Position numbers and translations under genes: made by a program
Shown here: piece by piece, positions 1 to 8,833 of the stretch
Numbering within the stretch: position 1 is the first letter of the stretch
Layout of the letters: each line of letters opens with the position of its first letter
The notes under the pieces: model-generated
Told to the model about the DNA's origin: nothing
The model's input: the letters and a program-made list of their open reading frames with translations, nothing else
Database searches by the model: none
Source: Paraburkholderia bryophila
GTDB lineage: Bacteria > Pseudomonadota > Gammaproteobacteria > Burkholderiales > Burkholderiaceae
Direction of reading: 5' to 3'
NCBI RefSeq assembly: GCF_003269035.1
Contig: NZ_QLTK01000003.1
Coordinates: 124,001 to 188,000, forward strand
Length of the DNA stretch: 64,000 nucleotides

Positions 1-902
1 AAGACGATACGCTGGTGGTCATCAACAAGCCGGCCGGCATGGTCGTGCATCCGGCCGCCGGCAACTGGAGCGGCACGCTCCTGAACGGCCTGCTGTACCG
101 CTACGGCGACGCGGCGGCGGGCTTGCCGCGCGCGGGCATCGTGCACCGGCTCGACAAGGAAACCTCCGGGCTGATGGTGGTGGCGCGCACGCTCGAGGCG
201 CAAACCGACCTGGTGCGCCAGTTGCAGGCGCACACAGTGAAGCGCCGCTATCTCGCGCTGGTGTGGGGCAACATGCCCGAGAGCGGCACGATCGACGCGC
301 CGATCGGCCGCGATCCGCGTGAACGCACGCGCATGGCGGTGGTGACGGGCGCGACGGGCAAGCCGGCGCGCACGCATTTCCGGCGCGTCGAAACGGCGAT
401 CTGGGAGCGCCAGCCGGTGACCGCGATTACCTGCGATCTGGAAACCGGTCGGACTCATCAGATTCGCGTGCATTGCGCGCATATCGGGCATCCGCTGCTT
501 GGCGATCCGGTGTACGGGCACGCGCGCGGCAAGCGCTCGGTCAAGCCGCTGCCCGGCGGCTTCGCGCGGCAGGCGCTGCATGCGTGGCGGCTGGGGCTGA
601 CCCATCCGAAAACCGGCCGCACGATGAACTGGCGCGCCAATGTGCCGGAGGACATGGAGGCGCTGTCGGTGGCCTTGGGTCTCGGGCGCGACGACGCGGG
701 CGAGTTCGACGAGACCTACTACGAGGACGACGACTACGACGACTCGCTCGACGGCGATGCCGACGAAGACGGCGCGCTCGACCACGAGGACCATGACGAC
801 GCCGACGATGACCACGATCACGACGGCGAACATGACGACCACGGCGACCAAGGCGACGATCAGGACGAAGCCGGTCACCCCGACAAGGACGATCGCGCAT
901 GA
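1..902 (+). CDS. rluD: 23S rRNA pseudouridine synthase RluD, 5' end missing
   Basis: The gene enters from outside the window; reading frame 3 is open from the first base, so the true start lies upstream. The visible part contains the RluA-family catalytic signature [12 protein letters not shown], where the Asp is the catalytic residue that attacks uridine, and the later motif [12 protein letters not shown] typical of RluC/RluD. The product should isomerise uridines in helix 69 of 23S rRNA (family knowledge). The last 70 or so residues, from about base 688 on, are not part of the fold: they are mostly Asp, Glu and His and look disordered. The stop codon overlaps the start of the next gene, suggesting translational coupling. 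The family call is secure; RluD rather than RluA or RluC is favoured by sequence flavour and by the pgeF neighbour. Confidence 0.93.
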   Translation, partial: DDTLVVINKPAGMVVHPAAGNWSGTLLNGLLYRYGDAAAGLPRAGIVHRLDKETSGLMVVARTLEAQTDLVRQLQAHTVKRRYLALVWGNMPESGTIDAPIGRDPRERTRMAVVTGATGKPARTHFRRVETAIWERQPVTAITCDLETGRTHQIRVHCAHIGHPLLGDPVYGHARGKRSVKPLPGGFARQALHAWRLGLTHPKTGRTMNWRANVPEDMEALSVALGLGRDDAGEFDETYYEDDDYDDSLDGDADEDGALDHEDHDDADDDHDHDGEHDDHGDQGDDQDEAGHPDKDDRA

Positions 903-1756
903 GCGTGCCGGAACTGAGCTTTGCCGACGTCGTGCAGCCCGCGTGGAACGTGTCGCCGCGCGTGCGTGCGCTGGTCACCACGCGCAACGGCGGCGTGAGC
1001 CTGCCGCCGTTCGGCCGTTGGCAGGACGGCGCCGATCAGCCCGGCGGCTTGAATCTGGGTATGAAAGCCGGCGACGATCCGGCTGCGGTCGCGGTCAATC
1101 GCGCGCGGCTGTTGGCGCTCGCCGGCGTGAGCGAGGCCGCGTGGCTCGAGCAGATTCACGGCGCGGGGATCGTGCGGGCGGAAGACGTGCTGGCGCAGCG
1201 TCACGCAAGCGATGCGCCGACGCGCGCCGATGCCAGCATCACCGACCGCCCCGGCACCGTCTGCGTGGTGATGGTGGCCGACTGCATGCCGGTGCTGTTC
1301 TGCGACGAAGCAGGCCGCGCGGTCGGTGCAGCGCACGCGGGATGGCGTGGTCTGGCCGCCGGCATCGTCGAACAGGCGGCACGGCGCGTCGCCGAACTTG
1401 CGGGTGTCGAGACCGGCGCATTGCATGCCTATCTGGGGCCGTCGATCGGGCCTGATGCATTCGAGGTCGGCCCAGACGTGCGTGACGCCTTCATGAACGG
1501 CGTGGACGGCGCACAACGCGATGCAACGGCGAATGCGTTCGTCGAACATCCGCACAATCCGGGCAAATACCTCGCCGATCTACCGGCATTGGCGCGCTTG
1601 CGTTTGCAGCGGCTCGGCGTGACGCGCGTGATCGGCGGCGATCTTTGCACGGTCACGCAACGCGATCGTTTCTATTCCTATCGTCGCGATCGCGAGACCG
1701 GCCGCATGGCCGCGCTGATCTGGCTGGACGACCAGGCGCCGGCCATCGCCGACTAG
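899..1756 (+). CDS. pgeF: Laccase-domain protein, PgeF/YfiH family
   Basis: A 285-residue protein of the multicopper-polyphenol-oxidase (DUF152) family. The zinc-binding set expected for the family is visible: His87 in the QIHGAG motif, Cys129 in VADCMPV and His146 in AAHAGWRG. Members have been reported as purine nucleoside phosphorylase/adenosine deaminase-like enzymes (FAMIN, YlmD) and as editors of peptidoglycan precursor synthesis (PgeF). The ATG at 899 overlaps the TGA of rluD by four bases, and this rluD-pgeF order is common in proteobacteria. Length is normal for the family. The exact substrate here is not shown by the sequence. Confidence 0.93.
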   Translation: MSVPELSFADVVQPAWNVSPRVRALVTTRNGGVSLPPFGRWQDGADQPGGLNLGMKAGDDPAAVAVNRARLLALAGVSEAAWLEQIHGAGIVRAEDVLAQRHASDAPTRADASITDRPGTVCVVMVADCMPVLFCDEAGRAVGAAHAGWRGLAAGIVEQAARRVAELAGVETGALHAYLGPSIGPDAFEVGPDVRDAFMNGVDGAQRDATANAFVEHPHNPGKYLADLPALARLRLQRLGVTRVIGGDLCTVTQRDRFYSYRRDRETGRMAALIWLDDQAPAIAD

Positions 1757-2137
1757 TTCAGAAGAAAAACCCGCCACGCACGCCCGCATGACCACGCCTC
1801 GTTCCAGCGGCGCGATCATGCGGGCGTGCTGCGTTTGGAATCCGGTGGTACGTCTGCCGGAAAGCACGCAGCTTGGGTCCTACGGGCCTGCGTATGAGGG
1901 TTTGTTCGGAGACGTCGCGCGCTATTTTGCTGCACTGCCGGAATTCCCTGCGCCAGCGCAAAACGCCGCAAAATAGCGCCGCATGTGAATGGATAAATGC
2001 ACATAAGCCCATGCTCCATGGGAGCTTTTTTCGCTTCTTAACACTTCGCTTGATTCATGCCGCAAAAGCGCGATCTTCTACACAGGGAAAACGATAATTA
2101 AAAAACTATCGCACTGCGGCAAAATCGGGAACAAGCA
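1757..2137. other. Intergenic region between pgeF and the phaC promoter
   Basis: About 380 bases without a convincing gene. It carries a hairpin terminator near 2005-2031 and an A+T-richer segment around 2035-2110. Short open frames on both strands lack a ribosome binding site and have no recognisable product. Confidence 0.6.
2005..2031 (+). terminator. Rho-independent terminator after rluD-pgeF
   Basis: An inverted repeat (AAGCCCATG / CATGGGAGCTT, imperfect) with a short loop is followed by six T residues. It would end transcripts coming from rluD-pgeF before the PHB locus. Confidence 0.7.
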
Positions 2138-2167
2138 TTGACATGCCTTGCGATGGGGAGCAAGAAT
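2138..2167 (+). promoter_or_regulatory. Candidate sigma-70 promoter for phaC
   Basis: A perfect TTGACA at 2138-2143 is separated by 18 bases from AAGAAT at 2162-2167 (four of six matches to the -10 consensus). Transcription would start near 2175, about 110 bases before the chosen phaC start. This argues against the longer phaC reading frame that would begin inside the promoter. Confidence 0.55.
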
Positions 2168-2282
2168 GTTCCTCACGGCTCCTCGTGCAGGACAGGGCGT
2201 GACGAGGTCGCGAGCAATCGCCCACTTGCGCACGAACCTGCCTCTCAACCCGTCCGCAAGGACTTACCGGTCAAAAGCAGGC

Positions 2283-4226
2283 ATGGCAGCATCACATTTC
2301 TCAGCTTCCCCCAGCACGGACTCCTCGAAGGAGCAGACGCAGCAGGCCGGTACGAGCGGTGCAACGCCGGGCGCAGGCATGCAGCAATTATTCGACCTGT
2401 GGATGAATGCGTGGCGTTCGGTCGGTACGCAGCCTGGCGGCAACTGCATGCCGTTCGCCATGCCGCAGATCCCCACTATGCCGAACCTGCCGCAAATGGG
2501 CGTGCCGCCCATGGCGGGATTCGGATTGCCGCAAATGCCCGCATTCCCGGGCATGCCCGACTTCAGCAAGCTGGCCGCGGGCGGCATGCCGTCGCTGCCG
2601 TCGTTTGCCGGCTTGAATATCCCGAGCGCCGCGATTCCTTCGGAGCGGCTGCAAAAGCTGCAGGCCGATTATTCGCGCGAGGCGCTGGAGTTGATCCAGC
2701 AGGCCACGTCGTCTACCGTCAAGGCACCTGAACTCAAGGATCGCCGCTTCAGTTCCGAGGCATGGAGCGCGGCGCCGGCCTACGCATTTACCGCCGCCTG
2801 GTATCTGTTGAACGCGCGCTATCTTCAGGAAATGGTCGACGCGCTCGACACCGATCCGAAGGTGCGCGAGCGGGTTCGTTTCGCCGTCCAGCAGTGGACC
2901 GCGGCGGCCTCGCCGAGCAACTTCTTCGCGTTGAATCCGGAAGCGCAAAAAACCTTGCTGGACAGCAAGGGCGAGAGCTTGCGCCAGGGCGTGATGAACC
3001 TGCTCGGCGATTTGCAGCGCGGCAAGATTTCGCAGACCGACGAATCGCGTTTCGTGGTCGGCGAGAACCTCGCGAACACCGAAGGCTCGGTCGTATTCGA
3101 AAACGAGCTGATGCAGGTGATCCAGTACAAGCCGCGCACGGCCACAGTGCGCGAGCGACCTTTGCTGATCGTGCCGCCTTGCATCAACAAGTTCTACATC
3201 CTCGATCTGCAGCCGGAGAATTCGCTGGTCGCGCACGGGCTCGATTCGGGGCACCAGGTGTTCCTGATTTCGTGGCGCAACGCAGATCAATCGATCGCGC
3301 ATAAAACGTGGGACGACTACATCGGCGAGGGCGTGCTGCGCGCTATCGAAACGGTCAGCAAGATCAGCGGCCGTGAGCAGATCAACACGCTCGGTTTCTG
3401 CGTCGGCGGCACGATGCTCGCCACCGCCTTGTCAGTGGCCGCGGCGCGCGGCGAACATCCGGCGGCGTCCATGACTCTGCTCACCGCGATGCTCGACTTC
3501 AGCGACACCGGCGTGCTCGACGTGTTCGTCGACGAGCAGCATGTGCAGATGCGCGAGCAGACCATCGGCGGCAAGAACGGCTCGGCGCCGGGACTCATGC
3601 GCGGCATCGAATTCGCCAACACGTTCTCGTTTTTGCGGCCGAACGATCTGGTGTGGAACTACGTCGTCGACAACTACCTCAAAGGTCGCACGCCGGTGCC
3701 GTTCGATCTGCTGTACTGGAACAGCGACTCGACCAGCCTGCCGGGCCCGATGTACGTCTGGTATCTGCGCAATACGTATCTCGAGAATCGTCTGCGCGAG
3801 CCGGGTGCGTTGACCACCTGCGGCGAGCCGGTCGATCTGTCGAAGATCGATGTGCCGACCTTCATCTACGGTTCACGCGAAGACCATATCGTGCCGTGGC
3901 AAACGGCGTATGCGTCGGTGCCGCTGCTGAGCGGGCCGTTGAAGTTCGTGCTCGGCGCGTCGGGTCACATCGCGGGCGTGATCAATCCGCCGGCCAAGAA
4001 GAAGCGCAATTTCTGGATGCTGGAAGGCGAGGCGAAGACGCTGCCGGAAAGCGCCGACGCATGGCTCGAGGCGGCCACGGAAGTGCCTGGCAGCTGGTGG
4101 CCCGAATGGACCACGTGGCTCGACCAGTACGGCGGCAAAAAGGTTAAGCCGCGCGCGGCGGCCGGTTCGGCGGACTATCCGGTCATCGAACCGGCGCCGG
4201 GACGTTACGTGCGGCAACGGGAGTAG
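2283..4226 (+). CDS. phaC: Class I poly(3-hydroxyalkanoate) synthase PhaC
   Basis: Polymerises (R)-3-hydroxybutyryl-CoA into polyhydroxybutyrate on the granule surface. The 647-residue product shows the PhaC nucleophile box GFCVGG (Cys373), the catalytic Asp534 in REDHIVPW and His562 in GASGHIAG, with the PHB-synthase N-terminal domain before them. It is longer than the 589-residue Cupriavidus necator enzyme because of an N-terminal stretch (about residues 35-115) rich in Met, Pro and Gly. I chose ATG 2283 because the frame also open from 2148 overlaps the promoter and has no family similarity. It heads phaC-phaA-phaB-phaR, the classic Burkholderiales order. Confidence in function is high; the start is fairly secure. 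Confidence 0.96.
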   Translation: MAASHFSASPSTDSSKEQTQQAGTSGATPGAGMQQLFDLWMNAWRSVGTQPGGNCMPFAMPQIPTMPNLPQMGVPPMAGFGLPQMPAFPGMPDFSKLAAGGMPSLPSFAGLNIPSAAIPSERLQKLQADYSREALELIQQATSSTVKAPELKDRRFSSEAWSAAPAYAFTAAWYLLNARYLQEMVDALDTDPKVRERVRFAVQQWTAAASPSNFFALNPEAQKTLLDSKGESLRQGVMNLLGDLQRGKISQTDESRFVVGENLANTEGSVVFENELMQVIQYKPRTATVRERPLLIVPPCINKFYILDLQPENSLVAHGLDSGHQVFLISWRNADQSIAHKTWDDYIGEGVLRAIETVSKISGREQINTLGFCVGGTMLATALSVAAARGEHPAASMTLLTAMLDFSDTGVLDVFVDEQHVQMREQTIGGKNGSAPGLMRGIEFANTFSFLRPNDLVWNYVVDNYLKGRTPVPFDLLYWNSDSTSLPGPMYVWYLRNTYLENRLREPGALTTCGEPVDLSKIDVPTFIYGSREDHIVPWQTAYASVPLLSGPLKFVLGASGHIAGVINPPAKKKRNFWMLEGEAKTLPESADAWLEAATEVPGSWWPEWTTWLDQYGGKKVKPRAAAGSADYPVIEPAPGRYVRQRE

Positions 4227-4409
4227 GTTTGGCCGCGTGTTACGGCGCGGTGTTGCGCGCCGTTGCAGAGGTCGTGGAGTTTGCGGAAGCTGCAACACGC
4301 GCGATTGAAACTGAACGAGTAAGAGCGCAAGTGCTGCGAGATTGAGCAACGAGATTTTTAACTTGACGGGCTGCGGCGCAGTTGGCTGGCTTGCCCGGAG
4401 GATATAGAA

Positions 4410-5591
4410 ATGACTGATGTTGTGATCGTATCGGCCGCCCGTACGGCAGTGGGCAAATTCGGCGGGTCGTTGGCGAAGATCGCCGCGCCCGAGCTTGGCG
4501 CCACGGTGATCCGTGCCGTACTCGAACGTGCCGGTCTGAAGCCCGAGCAGGTGAGCGAAGTGATTCTGGGTCAGGTGCTGACCGCGGGCTCCGGCCAGAA
4601 TCCGGCGCGTCAGTCGCTGATCAAGGCGGGCTTGCCCAATGCCGTGCCGGGCATGACGATCAACGTGGTGTGCGGCTCGGGCCTGAAGTCGGTGATGCTG
4701 GCGGCCAACGCGATCATCGCGGGCGACGCCGACATCGTGATTGCCGGCGGCCAGGAAAACATGAGCGCCGCGCCGCACGTGCTGCCGGGTTCGCGCGACG
4801 GTTTCCGCATGGGTGACGCCAAGCTGGTCGACACGATGATCGTCGACGGTCTGTGGGACGTCTACAACCAGTACCACATGGGCGTGACGGCGGAAAACGT
4901 CGCCAAGGAATACGGCATTACGCGCGAGCAGCAGGACGCGTTTGCCGCGGCGTCGCAGAACAAGGCGGAAGCCGCGCAGAAGGCCGGCCGTTTCGACGAC
5001 GAAATCGTGCCGGTCGAGATTCCGCAACGCAAGGGCGAGCCGCTGCGTTTCGCGACCGACGAATTCGTGCGCCACGGCGTGACGGCTGAATCGCTGGCGG
5101 GTTTGAAGCCGGCGTTCTCGAAGGAAGGGTCGGTGACGGCCGCCAACGCGTCGGGTCTGAACGACGGCGCCGCCGCGGTGCTGGTGATGTCGGCGAAGAA
5201 GGCCGAGGCGCTCGGCCTCAAGCCGCTCGCGCGCATCAAGGCATACGCCACCTCGGGTCTGGATCCGAAGGTGATGGGCATGGGCCCGGTGCCGGCTTCG
5301 CGCCGCTGTCTCGAGCGCGCGGGCTGGACGCCGGCCGACCTCGATCTGATGGAAATCAACGAAGCGTTCGCCGCCCAGGCGTGCGCGGTGAATCAGCAGA
5401 TGGGCTGGGACACGTCGAAGATCAACGTGAACGGCGGCGCGATTGCGATCGGCCATCCGATCGGTGCGTCCGGTTGCCGGATTCTCGTCACGCTGCTGCA
5501 CGAAATGCAGAAGCGCGATGCGAAGAAGGGTCTGGCGTCGCTGTGTATCGGCGGCGGCATGGGCGTCGCGCTGGCGATCGAACGCGATTAA
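4410..5591 (+). CDS. phaA: Acetyl-CoA acetyltransferase (beta-ketothiolase) PhaA
   Basis: Condenses two acetyl-CoA to acetoacetyl-CoA, the first step of PHB synthesis. The 393-residue protein has the thiolase triad: Cys88 in NVVCGSG, His349 in IGHPIGASG and Cys379 in CIGGGMG. A strong ribosome binding site (GGAGG) stands seven bases before ATG 4410. It lies 183 bases downstream of phaC with no evident terminator between, so the two may be co-transcribed. Length and motifs match the biosynthetic thiolases of C. necator and Zoogloea. A second thiolase gene (11262-12446) in the same window looks more like BktB. Confidence 0.96.
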   Translation: MTDVVIVSAARTAVGKFGGSLAKIAAPELGATVIRAVLERAGLKPEQVSEVILGQVLTAGSGQNPARQSLIKAGLPNAVPGMTINVVCGSGLKSVMLAANAIIAGDADIVIAGGQENMSAAPHVLPGSRDGFRMGDAKLVDTMIVDGLWDVYNQYHMGVTAENVAKEYGITREQQDAFAAASQNKAEAAQKAGRFDDEIVPVEIPQRKGEPLRFATDEFVRHGVTAESLAGLKPAFSKEGSVTAANASGLNDGAAAVLVMSAKKAEALGLKPLARIKAYATSGLDPKVMGMGPVPASRRCLERAGWTPADLDLMEINEAFAAQACAVNQQMGWDTSKINVNGGAIAIGHPIGASGCRILVTLLHEMQKRDAKKGLASLCIGGGMGVALAIERD

Positions 5592-5818
5592 CGGGTTCGA
5601 GTTCGGGTTCGGGTTCAACAGCAGGTGTGTCGTGCGGGGCGGGCGTCCATGAGGCGCCAGTTCCGCGTCACGTAGGGATGCCGCGCGCCGCCGGGAAGCA
5701 GGCAGCGTGTGGCTGAAATGGCCTCGTCGGCCGGTCGCCCGGCGGCAGCGGAGATGAAGCATCAGGCGAGGGAAGAGGCGCCGCTCGGCGTCTCGAAAAC
5801 GATAACGGAGTGTGGTTT

Positions 5819-6559
5819 ATGACACAGCGAATTGCGTACGTAACGGGCGGGATGGGTGGCATCGGCACGAGCATTTGCCAGCGGCTGCACAAGGAAGGCT
5901 ACAAGGTGGTCGCGGGCTGCGGCCCGAACTCGCCGCGCCGCGTGAAGTGGCTCGAAGAGCAGAAGGCGCTGGGCTACGATTTCATCGCGTCCGAAGGCAA
6001 CGTCGGCGATTGGGAATCGACCAAGGCCGCGTTCGACAAGGTCAAGAGCGAAGTCGGCGAGATCGACATTCTGGTGAATAACGCCGGTATCACGCGCGAC
6101 GTCGTGTTCCGCAAAATGACGCACGAAGACTGGACGGCGGTGATCGACACCAACCTGACCAGCCTGTTCAACGTCACCAAGCAGGTGATCGACGGCATGG
6201 TCGAGCGCGGTTTCGGGCGGATCATCAACATCTCGTCGGTGAATGGTCAGAAAGGCCAGTTCGGCCAGACCAATTACTCGACCGCGAAGGCCGGTATTCA
6301 CGGCTTCACGATGTCGCTGGCGCAGGAAGTGGCTACCAAGGGCGTGACGGTCAACACCGTGTCGCCGGGCTACATCGGTACCGATATGGTCAAGTCGATC
6401 CGGCCGGACGTGCTGGAGAAAATCGTCGCAACGATTCCGGTGCGCCGCCTCGGCCAACCGGACGAAATCGGTTCGATCGTCGCGTGGCTCGCGTCGGAAG
6501 AATCGGGTTTCTCGACGGGCGCTGACTTCTCGCTGAATGGTGGTTTGCATATGGGCTGA
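5819..6559 (+). CDS. phaB: Acetoacetyl-CoA reductase PhaB
   Basis: NADPH-dependent reduction of acetoacetyl-CoA to (R)-3-hydroxybutyryl-CoA, the monomer for PhaC. It is a 246-residue short-chain dehydrogenase with the TGGMGGIG nucleotide-binding motif at residues 9-16, the NNAG motif, and catalytic Ser140, Tyr153 and Lys157 in the positions known for C. necator PhaB. The start MTQRIAYV matches that family; an in-frame TGG-containing extension of three codons upstream was rejected. An AACGGAG ribosome binding site precedes it. The 227-base gap from phaA contains a short GGGTTC-type repeat at 5592-5618 but no gene. Confidence 0.96.
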   Translation: MTQRIAYVTGGMGGIGTSICQRLHKEGYKVVAGCGPNSPRRVKWLEEQKALGYDFIASEGNVGDWESTKAAFDKVKSEVGEIDILVNNAGITRDVVFRKMTHEDWTAVIDTNLTSLFNVTKQVIDGMVERGFGRIINISSVNGQKGQFGQTNYSTAKAGIHGFTMSLAQEVATKGVTVNTVSPGYIGTDMVKSIRPDVLEKIVATIPVRRLGQPDEIGSIVAWLASEESGFSTGADFSLNGGLHMG

Positions 6560-6692
6560 GTCACCGGCGCGCCGCTCACAAGGTAGCGCGCCATGGCTCA
6601 GATGGTTCCGGCGGCGTCTCGCTGCGCAATGGCCCGATTGCGCAGCCGGTATGACGCCGTTTCCGCGCTCAACTCGCGCTCAAAGGCGTTAC

Positions 6693-7301
6693 ATGACTAC
6701 TACTACAAAGAAAACAGCCGAACGACTGATCAAGAAATATCCGAATCGTCGGCTCTACGATACCGAGACAAGCACGTACATCACGCTGACTGACGTGAAG
6801 CAACTCGTGCTGGATCAGGAGGATTTCAAGGTCATCGATGCAAAGAGCAACGAGGATCTGACGCGCGCCATACTGTTGCAGATCATTCTCGACGAGGAAA
6901 GCGGTGGCTTGCCGATGTTCTCGTCGTCGATGTTGTCGCAGATCATCCGCTTCTACGGTCATGCGATGCAGGGCATGATGGGCACGTATCTCGAGAAGAA
7001 CATCCAGGCCTTCATCGACATTCAGGCGAAGCTCGCCGACCAGTCGAAGAATCTGTACGAAGGCAAGGCGATGAACCCGGAAGTCTGGTCGCAATTCATG
7101 AACATGCAGGCGCCGATGATGCAGGGCATGATGACCAGTTACATCGAGCAGTCGAAGAACATGTTCGTGCAGATGCAGGAGCAGATGCAGACCCAGGCGA
7201 AGTCGATGTTCGCCACGTTCCCGTTTACGCCCGGTGGCCCGGTCAATGCCGGCACGGCGCCGGGTAATCCGCAAAGCAATCCGGAGCCGGAGAAGAAGTA
7301 A
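6693..7301 (+). CDS. phaR: PHB synthesis repressor PhaR
   Basis: A 202-residue protein starting MTTTTKKTAERLIKKYPNRR, the hallmark of PhaR. The N-terminal PHB/PHA-accumulation DNA-binding domain (KYPNRRLYDTETSTYITL, about residues 14-32) is followed by two PHB_acc repeats and a Gln/Met-rich C-terminal region. By family knowledge PhaR binds both DNA upstream of phasin genes and PHB granules, releasing repression when polymer is present. The longer open frame that starts in phaB was not used, since the family begins at ATG 6693. It ends the PHB locus; no terminator is obvious before the next promoter-like site. Confidence 0.95.
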   Translation: MTTTTKKTAERLIKKYPNRRLYDTETSTYITLTDVKQLVLDQEDFKVIDAKSNEDLTRAILLQIILDEESGGLPMFSSSMLSQIIRFYGHAMQGMMGTYLEKNIQAFIDIQAKLADQSKNLYEGKAMNPEVWSQFMNMQAPMMQGMMTSYIEQSKNMFVQMQEQMQTQAKSMFATFPFTPGGPVNAGTAPGNPQSNPEPEKK

Positions 7302-7341
7302 GCGCAAGGGTGGGGTGGTCCGGGCGCAAGGCGTCGCGCGG

Positions 7342-7347
7342 TACAAT
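7342..7347 (+). promoter_or_regulatory. Possible -10 element upstream of the dus gene
   Basis: TACAAT within CGGTACAAT. The same nine-base string occurs upstream of rimO at 8704-8712. No good -35 element was found at either place, so this is a weak call. Confidence 0.3.
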
Positions 7348-7509
7348 CGCGGCCTGCGTGTGTGGGGCATTTTCTTCGGAGAGGGCGCTCTGGCCGCCGA
7401 TTCCATCCCCACATCCCCTTCCGGCGGTCGATCAAATGTTTGTTCGTGGACGTTCCACTCCCCTCTTTTTCCGGCACAAGTGCGGCGTCGACGCGGTGCG
7501 CGCTTCAAC

Positions 7510-8532
7510 GTGAGCCGGCTGTTTCTCGCCCCCATGGAAGGGGTCGCCGACTACGTGCTGCGTGACGTGCTGACCGGCACGGGCGGCTTCGACGGGTGCG
7601 TGTCCGAGTTCGTCCGCGTGACGGGCTCGCTGCTTCCCGATCGCGTCTACGAACGGGAAGCGCCTGAAATTCTGCACGGCGGCCGCACCCTCAGCGGCAC
7701 GCCCACGGTGATCCAGTTGCTCGGCAGCGATCCTGAATGGATGGCCGCAAACGCGGAGCGGGCCGCTCGCCTGTCACAGCATGGCGTCGATCTGAACTTC
7801 GGCTGCCCCGCGAAGATCGTCAATCAGCACGGCGGCGGGGCGATGCTGCTGGGCGACCCTGAACAACTGCACCGGATCGTTTCGGCCGTGCGCGCGGCGG
7901 TGCCCGCGGAGATTCCCGTGACCGCGAAAATGCGCCTCGGCGTGGCCGATACGTCGCTCGCGATCGACTGCGCGGTGGCGTTGGCGGAAGCGGGCGCGGC
8001 GTCGCTCGTGGTGCATGCCCGAACCCGCGACGACGGTTACCGGCCACCGGCCCACTGGGAGTGGATCGCCGCGATCGACGCCGCCGTCGACGTGCCGGTC
8101 GTTGCGAACGGCGAAGTATGGACGGTCGCCGACTGGGAGCGCTGCCGGTCCATCAGCGGCTGTGACGACGTGATGATCGGGCGTGGCGCGGTGTCGGATC
8201 CCTTTCTGGCGCTGCGCATACGCGGCCTGATGGCGCGCAATCCATCCGCTGAGGAATGGCAGACCGTGTTGGGTTATATCGCGGGGTATCTGCGGAAATT
8301 GCAGGCTCGCGCCACGCATCTGCATGAGCATGGGCGCGTCAAGATGTGGCTGAGCTATCTGAAGCGCACCTGGTCGCAGGCGATTGAACTGCATGCGTCG
8401 ATCCGACGGTTGCAGGATTCGCGGGAGATTCTCGAGGTGATCGAAGCGTCGCTGGCGCACGAGAGTTTTGCTCCGGATCCTACGACAATCGGCGTATTGT
8501 CAGGCGAGTCTCGGTTGCTGACGATCACATAA
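7510..8532 (+). CDS. dusC: tRNA-dihydrouridine synthase, DusC-like
   Basis: An FMN-dependent reductase that converts uridine to dihydrouridine in tRNA. The 340-residue product begins with the Dus signature SRLFLAPMEGVADYVLRDVL and carries the catalytic Cys99 in NFGCPAKIVNQHGGG. The segment FVRVTGSLLP and the overall pattern resemble E. coli DusC (position U16) more than DusA or DusB. The start is taken as GTG 7510 because the fold begins immediately after it; an open upstream extension to 7234 is low in family-like sequence. A clear terminator follows at 8601-8625. The sub-family is inferred. Confidence 0.88.
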   Translation: MSRLFLAPMEGVADYVLRDVLTGTGGFDGCVSEFVRVTGSLLPDRVYEREAPEILHGGRTLSGTPTVIQLLGSDPEWMAANAERAARLSQHGVDLNFGCPAKIVNQHGGGAMLLGDPEQLHRIVSAVRAAVPAEIPVTAKMRLGVADTSLAIDCAVALAEAGAASLVVHARTRDDGYRPPAHWEWIAAIDAAVDVPVVANGEVWTVADWERCRSISGCDDVMIGRGAVSDPFLALRIRGLMARNPSAEEWQTVLGYIAGYLRKLQARATHLHEHGRVKMWLSYLKRTWSQAIELHASIRRLQDSREILEVIEASLAHESFAPDPTTIGVLSGESRLLTIT

Positions 8533-8833
8533 CGATTAGGCGATGCCTGATCGACCGTCGAACGGGGCAACTCGGCGACAAATACGGTCCTGAACCGCCA
8601 AACAGCCGCTTAAGCGGCTGTTTTCATTTGTGGCGACCGTCCGAGGGTGGTCCGCTTGCCGCGCGCACGGCGCCCACGCAGCGCGAACACCCACCCGCCA
8701 GCACGGTACAATAATTGGTTACATGTGCGGGCGTTTGCCCGGGGCTGGATTGCCGCCCCGCAGGCCATATTGCGTCGTCCTGCACCGTCCCCCATTTGTC
8801 GTTACCGTCACCGCTATACGCCGGACCCACCCT
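8533..8833. other. Intergenic region between dusC and rimO
   Basis: About 300 bases holding the dusC terminator, a TACAAT -10-like site at 8707-8712 and an untranslated leader for rimO. No gene is seen. Confidence 0.6.
8601..8625 (+). terminator. Rho-independent terminator after dusC
   Basis: A perfect ten- to eleven-base stem AACAGCCGCTT/AAGCGGCTGTT with a minimal loop, followed by TTTTC. Confidence 0.85.

Noticed and set aside
1788..1976. Short frame of 62 codons before phaC
   Set aside because: No ribosome binding site and no hydrophobic or domain-like pattern; it lies before a terminator in apparently non-coding DNA.
2148..2282. Upstream extension of phaC
   Set aside because: It would start within a good sigma-70 promoter and adds 45 residues without family similarity.
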